A stretch of DNA of 64,000 nt, taken from an uncultured Sterolibacteriaceae bacterium. Its GTDB lineage: Bacteria; Pseudomonadota; Gammaproteobacteria; Burkholderiales; Rhodocyclaceae. Positions 33,114 to 41,423 of the stretch are shown one piece after another. The stretch covers positions 248,001-312,000 of the forward strand of contig CALARK010000020.1 of the NCBI GenBank assembly GCA_937888595.1, given 5' to 3'. A program made the translations under genes and the position numbers. Within the stretch, counting starts at the first letter, position 1; every line of letters begins with the position of its first letter. Under the pieces are notes generated by a model, which saw only the letters and a program-made list of their open reading frames with translations, made no database searches and was not told where the DNA came from.

Positions 33114-34727
33114 TTATTTCCCGCGGCTGACCTGCCGCGCCAGCAGGAACACCGGCAGCAGGCCGACGGCGACGATGGCGAGCGCCGCCGTGGACGCTTC
33201 CGCGAGGCGCTCGTCGGCAGCCAGCGTGTAGGTCTGTGTCGCCAGCGTGTCGAAGTTGAAGGGCCGCATCACCAGCGTCGCGGGCAGTTCCTTCATCACA
33301 TCGACGAACACCAGCAGGCCGGCCGTGAACAGGCTGCCCGAGATGAGCGGCACATGAACACGCCGCAGCGTTTCGACCGGACCGCAACCCAGGCTTTTGG
33401 CCGCTGCATCCATGCTCGGCGTCACGCGTGCGAGGCCGGCATCCACCGTGTGCAGTGCGACGGCCAAGAAGCGCGCGAGATAGGCATACACCAGCGCAGC
33501 GATGCCGCCGGTGAGGATCAGACCGGGATTCGTGCCGAACCATTCCAGCCAGCGGTCCGCCAGCCAGTGGTCGAGCCGCGTGACCGGAATCAGTACGCCG
33601 ACGGCGATCACCGAGCCGGGTACGGCATAGCCAAGCCCTACGACGCGGTTGATCGCACGCGTGGCCAGCAGCGGACGTAACCGCTGGGCGTAGGCCAGCA
33701 GCGCGGCCAACACCACCGCCAACAAGGCACTGATGCCGGCCACCAGCAGACTGTTCTGCGCCAGCATGCCGTAGCGCGGACCGAATTCGCTGTCGCCCTC
33801 CGCGAAAGCCAGATCAAGGAGCAGGCCGGATGGCAGCAGGAAGCCCAACGTCAGCGGTAGTGCGCACACAAGAAAGGCGCCAGCGGCATGCCACCCGGCC
33901 AGTGGCCGGCGCTCGCTTTTCCGGCGTCCTGTCTCGTGGAAACGGGCCCTGCCCCGGCTCGTACGCTCCAGTGCCAGCAACAGGAGCACGAAGGCCAGCA
34001 GCGCACCTGCAAGCTGGGCGGCGGCCATGCGGTCGCCGAGCGAAAACCAGGCGCGGTAGATTCCCGTGGTGAAAGTCGGCACGGCAAAATAGGCCACCGT
34101 GCCGTAATCCGCCAGCGTTTCCATCAACACGAGCGCGACACCGGCCGCGACGGCAGGCCGGGCCAGCGGTAGCGAGACACGCCAGAAGGCCGCCCACGGC
34201 GACAGCCCCAGTGATCGGGCCGCCTCGAAAGTGCCGGCGCCACGCTCCAGGAAGGCGGTCCGCGCCAGCAGATAGACATAGGGATAGAGCACGCAGACGA
34301 ACATCAGCGTCGCCCCGCCGAGGCTGCGGATCTCGGGAAACCAGTAATCGCCGCGCTGCCAGCCGAAAGCTTCACGCATCCCCGTCTGTACCGGGCCGAC
34401 GAACTGCAGCAGATCGGTATAGACGTAGGCCAGCACATAGGCCGGCATCGCTAGCGGCAACAGCAGCGCCCAATCGAAGACGCGCCGGCCGGGGAAATCG
34501 GTCATCGACGTAAACCACGCCGTGGCGACGCCGACGACCGCCACGCCGAGGCCGACGCCGACCGACAGGAGCAGCGAATTCGCCACATATTCGGGCAGCA
34601 TGGTCGCGGCGAGATGTCCCCAGGTCGAACCGGTGTCGCCGGCAAACAGATTGGCGCCGACAGAGAGCACCGGCAGCGCGACCAGCAGGCCGACGAGTGC
34701 AGCGAGAACCACCAGCGGAGAACGCAT
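33114..34727 (-). CDS. fbpB: Ferric iron ABC transporter permease (FbpB type)
   Basis: A 537-residue permease with two fused transport domains, about 12 membrane helices, as in FbpB/SfuB. Each half contains an EAA-type loop for contact with the ATPase: EAARSLGLSPWAAFWRVSLP (about 196-215) and DAAAKSLGCGPVETLRRVH (about 445-463). I start it at ATG 34727; the longer frame covers the Fur-box region. It is transcribed away from fbpC across that region and converges with fbpA, an unusual split of one transporter into three units. A dispersed repeat abuts its stop codon. Confidence 0.92.
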   Translation of the reverse strand: MRSPLVVLAALVGLLVALPVLSVGANLFAGDTGSTWGHLAATMLPEYVANSLLLSVGVGLGVAVVGVATAWFTSMTDFPGRRVFDWALLLPLAMPAYVLAYVYTDLLQFVGPVQTGMREAFGWQRGDYWFPEIRSLGGATLMFVCVLYPYVYLLARTAFLERGAGTFEAARSLGLSPWAAFWRVSLPLARPAVAAGVALVLMETLADYGTVAYFAVPTFTTGIYRAWFSLGDRMAAAQLAGALLAFVLLLLALERTSRGRARFHETGRRKSERRPLAGWHAAGAFLVCALPLTLGFLLPSGLLLDLAFAEGDSEFGPRYGMLAQNSLLVAGISALLAVVLAALLAYAQRLRPLLATRAINRVVGLGYAVPGSVIAVGVLIPVTRLDHWLADRWLEWFGTNPGLILTGGIAALVYAYLARFLAVALHTVDAGLARVTPSMDAAAKSLGCGPVETLRRVHVPLISGSLFTAGLLVFVDVMKELPATLVMRPFNFDTLATQTYTLAADERLAEASTAALAIVAVGLLPVFLLARQVSRGK

Positions 34728-34741
34728 AAGCACGGAACACC

Positions 34742-34781
34742 GAGAATACTGAGAATACTGAGAATGTTTCTCAATTATAAT
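34742..34781. promoter_or_regulatory. Fur-box region between divergent fbpB and fbpC
   Basis: Three GAGAAT hexamers recur every nine bases (34742, 34751, 34760). The last forms TGAGAATGTTTCTCA (34759-34773), a palindromic Fur-type box. TATAAT (34776-34781) stands six bases before the fbpC start codon, so Fur would cover the promoter spacer; its -35 is weak. Confidence 0.75.
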
Positions 34782-34787
34782 CAAGGC

Positions 34788-35894
34788 ATGAGTCTGCTCG
34801 TCCTCGATCATGTCAGTCATGCCTACGGCGACCACCCGGTCGTCGTCGATCTCTCGTTGTCGCTGGGCGAAGGCGAAATCGGCTGCCTGCTGGGCGCCTC
34901 CGGCTGCGGCAAGACCACGGTGCTGCGCCTCATCGCCGGCTTCGAGACGCCAGGTGATGGCCGCATCCTGCTGCGCGACGAGGTCGTCGCTGCCCCCGGT
35001 CGCAATGTGCCGCCCGAAAAGCGCCGCATCGGCATGGTGTTCCAGGACTACGCGCTATTCCCGCATCTCTCCGTCGCCGGCAACATCGGCTTCGGCCTCG
35101 ACAAAAAGTCGGCAGCGGCAGGACGGCCCGACAGGCCGTCTTCCGCAGTTGGGCGGGTGGAAGAACTGCTCGCCCTGGTCGGCCTCTCCGGCCAGGGCGG
35201 CAAGTATCCGCACGAACTCTCCGGTGGCCAGCAGCAGCGCGTCGCGCTGGCGCGCGCCCTGGCGCCGCGCCCACATCTGCTGCTGCTCGACGAGCCCTTC
35301 TCGAATCTCGACGTCGAGCTGCGCGAACGGCTGTCGCTCGAAGTGCGCGATATCCTCAAGGCGACCGGCACCGCCGCGATCCTGGTCACGCACGACCAGC
35401 ACGAAGCCTTCGCGGTCGCCGACAAGGTCGGCGTCATGCATGCCGGCCGCATCGAGCAATGGGACAGCCCTTACGACCTCTATCACCGCCCTGCCTCGCG
35501 CCGGGTGGCCGACTTCGTCGGACAGGGGGTCTTTCTGGCCGGCAAGGTGAGCGCATCGGGCCAGCTCGACACGGAACTGGGCCATCTGCACGGCACCCTG
35601 GCTACCGAATGCGACGGCGGCAGCTGTGCCCTGCTCGCCACCGGCACGCGCGTCGATGTGCTGCTGCGCCCGGACGACGTGATCCATGACGACAGCGCCC
35701 CGCAACAGGCGGAGATCGTCGCCAAGGCCTTCCGGGGCGCCGAATTTCTCTACACCCTGCAGCTCGCCTCGGGGGCGACAGTGTTATCGCTCGTGCCTTC
35801 CCACCACAACCATGCCATCGGCGAACGCATCGGCATCCGGCTCGATGTCGACCATGTGGTAGCGTTCGGGCATGATCCCGTGGCTACCGCCTGA
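34788..35894 (+). CDS. fbpC: Ferric iron ABC transporter ATP-binding protein (FbpC type)
   Basis: A 368-residue ABC ATPase. Walker A GASGCGKTT (36-44), signature LSGGQQQRVALARAL, Walker B LLLLDEPFSNLD and the switch histidine in LVTHDQHEAFAVAD are intact, with a C-terminal TOBE-like domain (about 280-368). The start ATG 34788 lies only six bases after a TATAAT box with no spaced ribosome site, so the transcript may be leaderless. Residues about 106-114 (KKSAAAGRP) come from a dispersed repeat at 35105-35128, in the helical-domain loop where related ATPases vary. Its end overlaps the aat start by 23 bases. Confidence 0.92.
   Translation: MSLLVLDHVSHAYGDHPVVVDLSLSLGEGEIGCLLGASGCGKTTVLRLIAGFETPGDGRILLRDEVVAAPGRNVPPEKRRIGMVFQDYALFPHLSVAGNIGFGLDKKSAAAGRPDRPSSAVGRVEELLALVGLSGQGGKYPHELSGGQQQRVALARALAPRPHLLLLDEPFSNLDVELRERLSLEVRDILKATGTAAILVTHDQHEAFAVADKVGVMHAGRIEQWDSPYDLYHRPASRRVADFVGQGVFLAGKVSASGQLDTELGHLHGTLATECDGGSCALLATGTRVDVLLRPDDVIHDDSAPQQAEIVAKAFRGAEFLYTLQLASGATVLSLVPSHHNHAIGERIGIRLDVDHVVAFGHDPVATA
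35105..35128 (+). repeat. Dispersed 24-bp repeat, copy 6 (inside fbpC)
   Basis: Variant core AAAGTCGGCAGCGG with GCAGGACGGCC ending. Read in frame as KSAAAGR, the same frame as the first copy in mutS. Confidence 0.75.
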
Positions 35895-36660
35895 ACCCGT
35901 TTTCCCGCCTGTCTCGACCGCACTGAGCAACCCCAACGGCCTGCTCGCGGTCGGCGGCGACCTGTCCCCGCAACGCCTGATCGCCGCCTACCGGCGCGGC
36001 ATCTTTCCCTGGTTCTCGCCGGGCGAGCCGATCCTGTGGTGGAGTCCGGACCCGCGCATGGTGCTGTTCCCCGACGAGATCCGCATCACGCGCTCGCTGG
36101 CGAAAACGCTGCGGAACGCCGACTATGAAGTTCGGCTCGACAGCGCCTTCGACCAAGTGATCGCAGCCTGCGCCACGACGCCGCGCGACGGTCAGAACGG
36201 CACATGGATCACACCCGAGATGCAGGCGGCCTACCGGACATTGCACACCCTCGGCCACGCCCACAGCGTCGAAACCTGGCAGGCCGGCCGGCTGGTCGGC
36301 GGACTCTACGGCATCGCGCTGGGGCAGGCGTTTTTCGGCGAATCGATGTTTTCGCGCCGCACCGACGCCTCGAAAATCGCACTGGCCCACCTGTGCCGAT
36401 TTCTCGCCGCGCGCGGATTCGGCATAATCGACTGCCAGATGGAAACCGAACACCTCGCCTCCCTGGGCGCCCGCCCGATTCCACGCGACGAATTTCTCGC
36501 GCGTATCGATGCACTCGTCAGGATCGGGAATGCACCGGGGGGCTGGCCCGCCAATGCCATCGACGGCATTTTCCGGAAAGCGACAAGCGCAACCATCGCG
36601 CGCAGCGCGCAGGCAGTCTCCCCCGCCGGCGGGCGGGGGCTGGGGGGTGGGAGTTCGTGA
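35872..36660 (+). CDS. aat: Leucyl/phenylalanyl-tRNA-protein transferase
   Basis: A 262-residue Aat enzyme, which adds Leu or Phe from tRNA to N-terminal Arg or Lys of proteins, marking them for ClpAP (N-end rule). Family blocks are NPNGLLAVGGDLSPQRLIAA, GIFPWFSPGEPILWWSPDPR, VGGLYGIALGQAFFGESMFS and FGIIDCQMETEHLASLGARP. The usual length is near 230-240. Here the last residues (SPAGGRGLGGGSS) are encoded by a GC-rich repeat (36618-36655) and are not part of the fold. Its stop overlaps the bpt start (GTGA), so the two N-end rule transferases are translationally coupled. Confidence 0.94.
   Translation: MIPWLPPEPVFPPVSTALSNPNGLLAVGGDLSPQRLIAAYRRGIFPWFSPGEPILWWSPDPRMVLFPDEIRITRSLAKTLRNADYEVRLDSAFDQVIAACATTPRDGQNGTWITPEMQAAYRTLHTLGHAHSVETWQAGRLVGGLYGIALGQAFFGESMFSRRTDASKIALAHLCRFLAARGFGIIDCQMETEHLASLGARPIPRDEFLARIDALVRIGNAPGGWPANAIDGIFRKATSATIARSAQAVSPAGGRGLGGGSS
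36618..36655. repeat. C/G-rich hairpin repeat, at the aat-bpt junction
   Basis: CCCCCGCC (36620-36627), loop GGCG, GGCGGGGG (36632-36639), then a G-rich run ending TGGGAGTT. The same arrangement (C5 stem, G-run, TG.GAGTT) occurs at 39791-39819. It codes the C-terminal tail of Aat. Confidence 0.6.
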
Positions 36661-37385
36661 CACATTTAAGAGACCTTCCGCCCTTCCCGCTGCTGCAGTT
36701 CTACGCGACCTCGCCCTACGGCTGCTCCTACCTGCCCGGCCGTGCTGCGCGCTCGCAGGTCGCCACGCCGACCCACCTGATCGATACCGCCACCTACAGC
36801 GAGCTTGTCCGGACCGGATTCCGCCGCAGCGGCGTATTCACCTACCGCCCCTGGTGCGATAACTGCCGCGAATGCGTCGCGGTACGCATTCCCGTCGCGG
36901 ACTTCCGGCCCAATCGCAGCCAGCGGCGTGCCGGCACGCAGCATGGCGACCTGACCGTCATGGAGCGCCCCCTGCAGTTCAGGGAAGAACATTACGCGCT
37001 CTACCAGCGCTACCAGCTGTCCCGCCATTCCGGTGGCGGCATGGACAAGGACAGCCGCGAACAGTACGCCCACTTCCTGTTGCAGACGCATGTCGACAGC
37101 CGGCTCGTGGAATTTCGCGAGGGGGACGTGCTGCGCATGGTCAGCATCATCGACGTGCTGGAAGGCGGCCTGTCATCGGTCTACACGTTCTACGAACCGG
37201 ACCTGCCCGGCGCCAGTTTCGGCACCTGGGCGATCCTGTGGCAGATCGAACAATGCCGGCGCCTCGGCCTGCCGCATCTCTATCTCGGCTACTGGATCCG
37301 CGACAGCCGCAAGATGGCCTACAAGTCACAGTTCCGGCCACTCGAAGCCTTGCGGCAGGGGCACTGGGAACCGTTGGCGGACTAG
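36657..37385 (+). CDS. bpt: Aspartate/glutamate leucyltransferase (Bpt)
   Basis: A 242-residue ATE/Bpt-family transferase that adds Leu to N-terminal Asp or Glu, complementary to Aat. The cysteine motif YGCSYLPGR (about 20) and PWCDNCRECVAVRIPV (about 66-81), the conserved GGGMDKDSREQYAHFL and the C-terminal YLGYWIRDSRKMAYKSQFRP are diagnostic. It begins at GTG 36657 within the aat stop; no ATG precedes the MTHLRDLPPFPLLQFYATSP block. The coupling with aat is common in betaproteobacteria. Confidence 0.94.
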   Translation: MTHLRDLPPFPLLQFYATSPYGCSYLPGRAARSQVATPTHLIDTATYSELVRTGFRRSGVFTYRPWCDNCRECVAVRIPVADFRPNRSQRRAGTQHGDLTVMERPLQFREEHYALYQRYQLSRHSGGGMDKDSREQYAHFLLQTHVDSRLVEFREGDVLRMVSIIDVLEGGLSSVYTFYEPDLPGASFGTWAILWQIEQCRRLGLPHLYLGYWIRDSRKMAYKSQFRPLEALRQGHWEPLAD

Positions 37386-37765
37386 AGGTTCTGCTCGGCC
37401 ACCTGCAGCCGGTTGTTGGCCCAGCTGCGCAGATGTCCCAGCGGGCCGGTCAGGTTGGCCCAGTCGTCGCGCATCTTGAGGCGCAGCTTCTCGCGGAACT
37501 CCCCCTCCGAGCGGGAAAACAGATCGACCAGCTCGACGATCAACTCCCGGGCGCGTTCCTCCGCGATCAGGTTCACCCGCCGCTGATGATCCCGCGCTTC
37601 GAATTCATTGGTCAGCTTGTAGGGAACGGCGATATTGGCGAGCCGGGCCACCTCGCGCAGGGTGTCGGCACGGCGGATCAGGCCTTCCTGCGCATCGCAG
37701 CGCGACTCGAAGCGGCGCAGCTCCAGTCTGATCAAGGCATGTTCGGCGGGATCGGCACGAGCCAT
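37382..37765 (-). CDS. Hypothetical helical protein, 127 aa
   Basis: A 127-residue, charged, likely all-helical cytoplasmic protein. It starts at ATG 37765 with GAGGAG upstream and ends overlapping bpt tail-to-tail by four bases. The middle contains ANIAVPYKLTNEFEARDHQR and RARELIVELVDLFSR; no membrane segment or known motif. I recognise no named family. The strong ribosome site and protein-like composition support it as real. Confidence 0.7.
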   Translation of the reverse strand: MARADPAEHALIRLELRRFESRCDAQEGLIRRADTLREVARLANIAVPYKLTNEFEARDHQRRVNLIAEERARELIVELVDLFSRSEGEFREKLRLKMRDDWANLTGPLGHLRSWANNRLQVAEQNL

Positions 37766-37807
37766 CGGGACTCCTCGGGTGGACCAGGCCGCATCTTAAC
37801 GCAGCCC

Positions 37808-37831
37808 CGCCGTCCCGCCGGCGCCGACTTT
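37808..37831 (-). repeat. Dispersed 24-bp repeat, copy 7 (intergenic, minus)
   Basis: Complement of the consensus, with GCGCCGG in the middle. It lies 42 bases upstream of the 127-residue protein start, in the gap before the ankyrin gene. Confidence 0.82.
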
Positions 37832-37936
37832 CAGCAAGCATGCGCAGACCGGTGGCATCGTATGCTCATTTCACGGCCGATTCATGGCAACATGGCGGCA
37901 CAAGAACAAGACCCATGATCCACTGGAGTAGAGACC

Positions 37937-38467
37937 ATGACCATCCGCCTTTTCGCCGCCCAGGCACGACGCATCGCCCTTGCCGTGTTCGCGGCGGGTA
38001 TCTTCGCTGCCGGACAGTCCGTCGCGCAGCAGGCCACTTTCGGCAAGGACGAACTGCCGATCCACGACGCGGCCCGCATGGGCACGCGCAGCGATGTCGA
38101 ACGCATCCTCAGGCAGGATCCGTCCATGCGCGACGCACGCACCCCGAACCTCGGCGCCACGCCGCTGCACCTGGCCGCGCTCAACCTGGACAGCGGCCCG
38201 CTCAAGGCCCTGCTGGCCGCAGGCGCGAGCGTAAACGTGCGCGACAACGATGGTCAGACGCCGCTGCACATGGCCGCTTTCGCCACGCGCAGCGAGCATG
38301 CCCAACTGCTGCTCAAGGCGGGAGCGGACCCGCTCATCAAGAGCAACGAAGGCCGCGATGTAGCCAGCCTGGCCCGGCGCGTCCGTGCCGACGAAGTCGC
38401 CGGCCTCGTCTCGCTGTGGCTGCTGCGCGGCTGCAACAAGTCGCCGGAGATCGCCCGGCAATGCTGA
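37937..38467 (+). CDS. Secreted ankyrin repeat protein
   Basis: A 176-residue protein with a signal peptide (1-30, ending SVAQQ) and about three to four ankyrin repeats: LPIHDAARMGTRSDVERIL, ATPLHLAALNLDSGPLKALL and QTPLHMAAFATRSEHAQLLL. Ankyrin proteins bind partner proteins; this one would act in the periplasm. Its stop overlaps the start of the Tat-exported flavoprotein, so the pair is probably produced together and may form a complex, for example a chaperone or anchor. A cysteine near the end (RGCNKSPEIARQC) could form a disulfide. Confidence 0.85.
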   Translation: MTIRLFAAQARRIALAVFAAGIFAAGQSVAQQATFGKDELPIHDAARMGTRSDVERILRQDPSMRDARTPNLGATPLHLAALNLDSGPLKALLAAGASVNVRDNDGQTPLHMAAFATRSEHAQLLLKAGADPLIKSNEGRDVASLARRVRADEVAGLVSLWLLRGCNKSPEIARQC

Positions 38468-39744
38468 TGCGGCGGCGGCGATTCCTCGCCGCTGCAGCCT
38501 CGCTGGGTGCCGCAGCGATGCTGCCGGACCGGGTGCGTGCTGCGCGCAGGGCGGATAGTCGGGTCGTCATCGTCGGCGGTGGCTGGGGCGGCCTCTCCGC
38601 CGCCCGCCACCTGCGAGAAGCCGACCCCGGACTCGACATCACCCTGATCGAACGCAACCCGGCATTCTGGTCCTGCCCGCTGTCGAACAAATGGCTGGTC
38701 GGCCGGATCGACGAAACTCGGCTGCGACGCGACTACGCCGCCGCCGCACAGCGCTGGGGCTACCGCTTCGTGCAGGGCGAGGTGTCCGCCATCGACCGCG
38801 ACCGGCGCCGGGTCGTCAGCTCGGCCGGCAGCTTCGACTACGACTGGCTGGTCCTCGCGGTCGGCATCCGCCACGATTACCGCGCCTGGTTCGGCGACGA
38901 CCGGGAAGCGGCGGAATATGCCCGTGCCACCTACCCCGCCGCATGGACGCCAGGCACCGAATTCGCCGTCCTGCGCGACAAGCTCGCACGCTTCCGGGGC
39001 GGCGAGCTACTGCTGACGATCCCGCCCGCACCGTTCCGCTGCCCGCCCGCGCCCTATGAACGGGCCGCACTGCTGGCCGGCTGGCTGGAATCGCGCGGCA
39101 TTCCGGGGCGCATCGTCATCCTCGATGCCAACCCGCCCTTCCAGGAATTCCAGCGCCTCTTCCGCGAATTCGACGAACGCATCATCTACCGCTCGCAAAC
39201 ACCGGTCGTTTCGGTCGATCCGCGGACGCGCATCGTGCGGACGGAGTTCGAGGATTTCGGTTTCGACGAGGCGATCCTCATGCCGCCCCAGCAAGCAGGC
39301 GATCTCGCCTGGCAAGCCGGGTTGATCGGCCGCGATGCGGAAGGCCATCCGACCGGCTGGGCTGACATCGACCCACTGACGCTGGCGGCGCGCAACGACG
39401 ATCGCATCTTCATGATCGGCGACATGATCGACCGCGTTTCACCCCTGTTCGGCCACTATCCGAAGAGCGCCCACATGGCGGCCAGCCAGGGCCGCCTCGT
39501 CGCCCGCCGCATCGTGGCACTGGCCCGCGGCAAGGATGTGCCGCAGGGGCTGCCCGACAGTCTCTGCCACATCGCCACCCGCTACGAGCCCCCCGAGGCG
39601 ATCCGCCTCGCGGCCGCCTACCGCCTGCGCGGCGACGGCGTGCTCATGCAGCAGACGAAAGTCGAGCGCGATCCGCAACCGCGCGACGAGGATGTCGCCT
39701 GGCTCGAATTACTGCTCGACGAAATTCTGGTCACCCGGTCCTAA
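38461..39744 (+). CDS. Tat-exported FAD oxidoreductase, sulfide dehydrogenase (FccB/SoxF) type
   Basis: A protein of about 427 residues resembling the flavoprotein subunit of flavocytochrome c sulfide dehydrogenase. A twin-arginine signal (RRRRFLAAAASLGAAAML) precedes the FAD motif RVVIVGGGWGGLSAARHLRE. SCPLSNKWLVG and FRCPPAPYERAALLAGWL carry cysteines in positions used by FccB. C-terminal IFMIGDMIDRVSPLFGHYPK closes the FAD site. Starts at 38461 or 38467 both overlap the ankyrin stop. No cytochrome c subunit is present nearby; the ankyrin protein takes that position. Sulfide oxidation is inferred from family. Confidence 0.83.
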   Translation: MLMRRRRFLAAAASLGAAAMLPDRVRAARRADSRVVIVGGGWGGLSAARHLREADPGLDITLIERNPAFWSCPLSNKWLVGRIDETRLRRDYAAAAQRWGYRFVQGEVSAIDRDRRRVVSSAGSFDYDWLVLAVGIRHDYRAWFGDDREAAEYARATYPAAWTPGTEFAVLRDKLARFRGGELLLTIPPAPFRCPPAPYERAALLAGWLESRGIPGRIVILDANPPFQEFQRLFREFDERIIYRSQTPVVSVDPRTRIVRTEFEDFGFDEAILMPPQQAGDLAWQAGLIGRDAEGHPTGWADIDPLTLAARNDDRIFMIGDMIDRVSPLFGHYPKSAHMAASQGRLVARRIVALARGKDVPQGLPDSLCHIATRYEPPEAIRLAAAYRLRGDGVLMQQTKVERDPQPRDEDVAWLELLLDEILVTRS

Positions 39745-39790
39745 CGTTCGCCCGACTGTAGATCAATCGAGCATAGCGAGCATCTCCGAA

Positions 39791-39819
39791 CCCCCGCGAG
39801 GGGGCGAAGGGGGTGAGTT
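39791..39819. repeat. C/G-rich hairpin repeat between convergent genes
   Basis: CCCCC-GCGA-GGGGG (39791-39804) then GGGGGTGAGTT. It is similar to the element at 36618-36655. It lies between the convergent flavoprotein and DUF411 genes and may act as a transcription terminator. Confidence 0.55.
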
Positions 39820-39824
39820 TTCCC

Positions 39825-40325
39825 TCAGTGCCGTGCCCAGACGCTGGTCTGGCCATCCTTGCCGACCAGATAGGTATTGAACAATTCGCGACGCACGATG
39901 TTCGACGCACCGTCACCATCAAGCATGGTGCAGCCCGTTTCGCATCCAGTCCCCGCCAGCACGTCCAGTCCCGGTGCTCCGCGCGGACTGCCCGCGACCG
40001 CGAGGCCTCTCGCCGCGGGTTTTTCCTTCAACAACTGCAGGATGTCAGGGGCCGGCACGTGGCCTTCGACGAAATAGCCGCCGACCACCGCCGTGTGGCG
40101 CGCCTCGAGGTCGCGGCCGATGCGGTAGCGCTTCTTGATCTTCTCCATGTCCTGCGTGTCGTCCAGCGTGACGACGAAGCCGTGCTGGCGCAGATGCTCG
40201 GCCCACTCGGCGCAGGCCAGGCAGACCTTCGGCACAAAGACCTTCACCGGCGGCAGGGCATTGCCGGCAGCCTGCGCGATCAAAGCGCACAGACCCAAAG
40301 CGATTCCGAAACCCAGCTTGCGCAT
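39825..40325 (-). CDS. DUF411 periplasmic protein with altered cysteine motif
   Basis: A 166-residue DUF411 protein with a signal peptide (1-20). The usual TCGCC is replaced by VCLACAEWAEHLR (about 34-46; spacing C-x-x-C). The conserved block ARHTAVVGGYFVEGHVPAPD is present, but the preceding cysteine of GSCHTAE is lost. An extra GTGCETGC stretch (about 126-133) adds two cysteines not in the 9239 paralogue. Strong ribosome site AAGGAGG before ATG 40325. There is no CopR-like box upstream, so its regulation and ligand probably differ from the copy in the copper cluster. Confidence 0.85.
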   Translation of the reverse strand: MRKLGFGIALGLCALIAQAAGNALPPVKVFVPKVCLACAEWAEHLRQHGFVVTLDDTQDMEKIKKRYRIGRDLEARHTAVVGGYFVEGHVPAPDILQLLKEKPAARGLAVAGSPRGAPGLDVLAGTGCETGCTMLDGDGASNIVRRELFNTYLVGKDGQTSVWARH

Positions 40326-40397
40326 GATGTCCCCTCCTTATTGTTTTGAATGCGTGCGCCGATCGTAACACGCACCCTCCCCGGTACAATCCGCCCC

Positions 40398-41417
40398 ATG
40401 CTGCCCTACTGCCTGCTCCGTCCCTTCGTTTTCGCGCTCGACCCCGAAACCGCCCACGAAACCGCCATTGCCGGCCTGCGCGTCACCGGCGCACTGACCG
40501 GCCCCGGCAAGCCGCTGCCGGATACACCGGTCGAGGTGATGGGCTTGCGCTTCCCCAACCGCATCGGTCTTGCCGCCGGTCTCGACAAGAACGGCGAGGC
40601 CATCGACGCGCTGGCCGGCTGGGGCTTCGGCTTTCTCGAGATCGGCACGGTCACACCGCGCGCCCAGCCCGGCAACCCGAAGCCGCGCATGTTCCGCCTG
40701 CCCGAGGTCGAGGGCATCATCAACCGCATGGGCTTCAACAACCACGGCATCGATGCCCTGATCGACCACGTCAAGGCGGCCAAGTACCGCGGCATTCTCG
40801 GCATCAACATCGGCAAGAACGCCGACACGCCGATCGAGCGTGCCGCCGACGACTACCTGATCGGCCTGGAGAAGGCCTACCCCCACGCCGGCTACGTCAC
40901 CGTCAACATCTCCAGCCCGAACACCAAGAACCTGCGCGCCCTTCAGGGAGAGTCCGAGCTCGACGCCCTGCTCGGGGCGCTCAAGGCCAGGCAGGGGGAA
41001 CTGGCACAGCAGCACGGCCGTTACGTCCCCGTCGCGCTGAAGATCGCGCCCGACCTCGACGATGCCCAGATCGCGAACATCGCCGACGCGCTCAGGCGCC
41101 ATCGCATCGATGCGGTCATCGCCACCAACACCACGCTCGACCGCACGAAAGTCCAGGGACAAGTGCATGCCGGTGAAACCGGCGGGCTTTCCGGCGCACC
41201 GCTGTTCGAAGCCTCCACCGAGGTGGTGCGCAAGCTCGCCCGCGCTCTTGCGGGCGAAGTGCCGATCATCGCCGCGGGCGGCGTGGTCGACGGACAGAAA
41301 GCGAAAGCGAAACTCGACGCCGGCGCACAGCTGGTGCAGATCTATTCCGGCCTGATCTATCGCGGGCCAGGCCTCGTCAAGGACTGCGTCGCCGCGACGC
41401 GCACGGCAACCCGCTGA
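40398..41417 (+). CDS. pyrD: Dihydroorotate dehydrogenase (quinone), class 2
   Basis: A 339-residue class 2 PyrD, a membrane-associated FMN enzyme that oxidises dihydroorotate to orotate using quinone in pyrimidine synthesis. The N-terminal amphipathic helix (YCLLRPFVFALDPETAHE) is the quinone/membrane element. FMN and substrate blocks are GLAAGLDKNGEAIDALAGWG, MGFNNHGID, NISSPNTKNLRALQ with the catalytic Ser nearby, ATNTTLDR and IIAAGGVVDG. The start is ATG 40398. It stands alone, six bases from the convergent plsB stop. Confidence 0.96.
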   Translation: MLPYCLLRPFVFALDPETAHETAIAGLRVTGALTGPGKPLPDTPVEVMGLRFPNRIGLAAGLDKNGEAIDALAGWGFGFLEIGTVTPRAQPGNPKPRMFRLPEVEGIINRMGFNNHGIDALIDHVKAAKYRGILGINIGKNADTPIERAADDYLIGLEKAYPHAGYVTVNISSPNTKNLRALQGESELDALLGALKARQGELAQQHGRYVPVALKIAPDLDDAQIANIADALRRHRIDAVIATNTTLDRTKVQGQVHAGETGGLSGAPLFEASTEVVRKLARALAGEVPIIAAGGVVDGQKAKAKLDAGAQLVQIYSGLIYRGPGLVKDCVAATRTATR

Positions 41418-41423
41418 ACCTCG

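Noticed and set aside
34742..34765. Tandem nine-base GAGAATACT units
   Set aside because: Too few and too short for a CRISPR or satellite; better explained as adjacent Fur hexamers.
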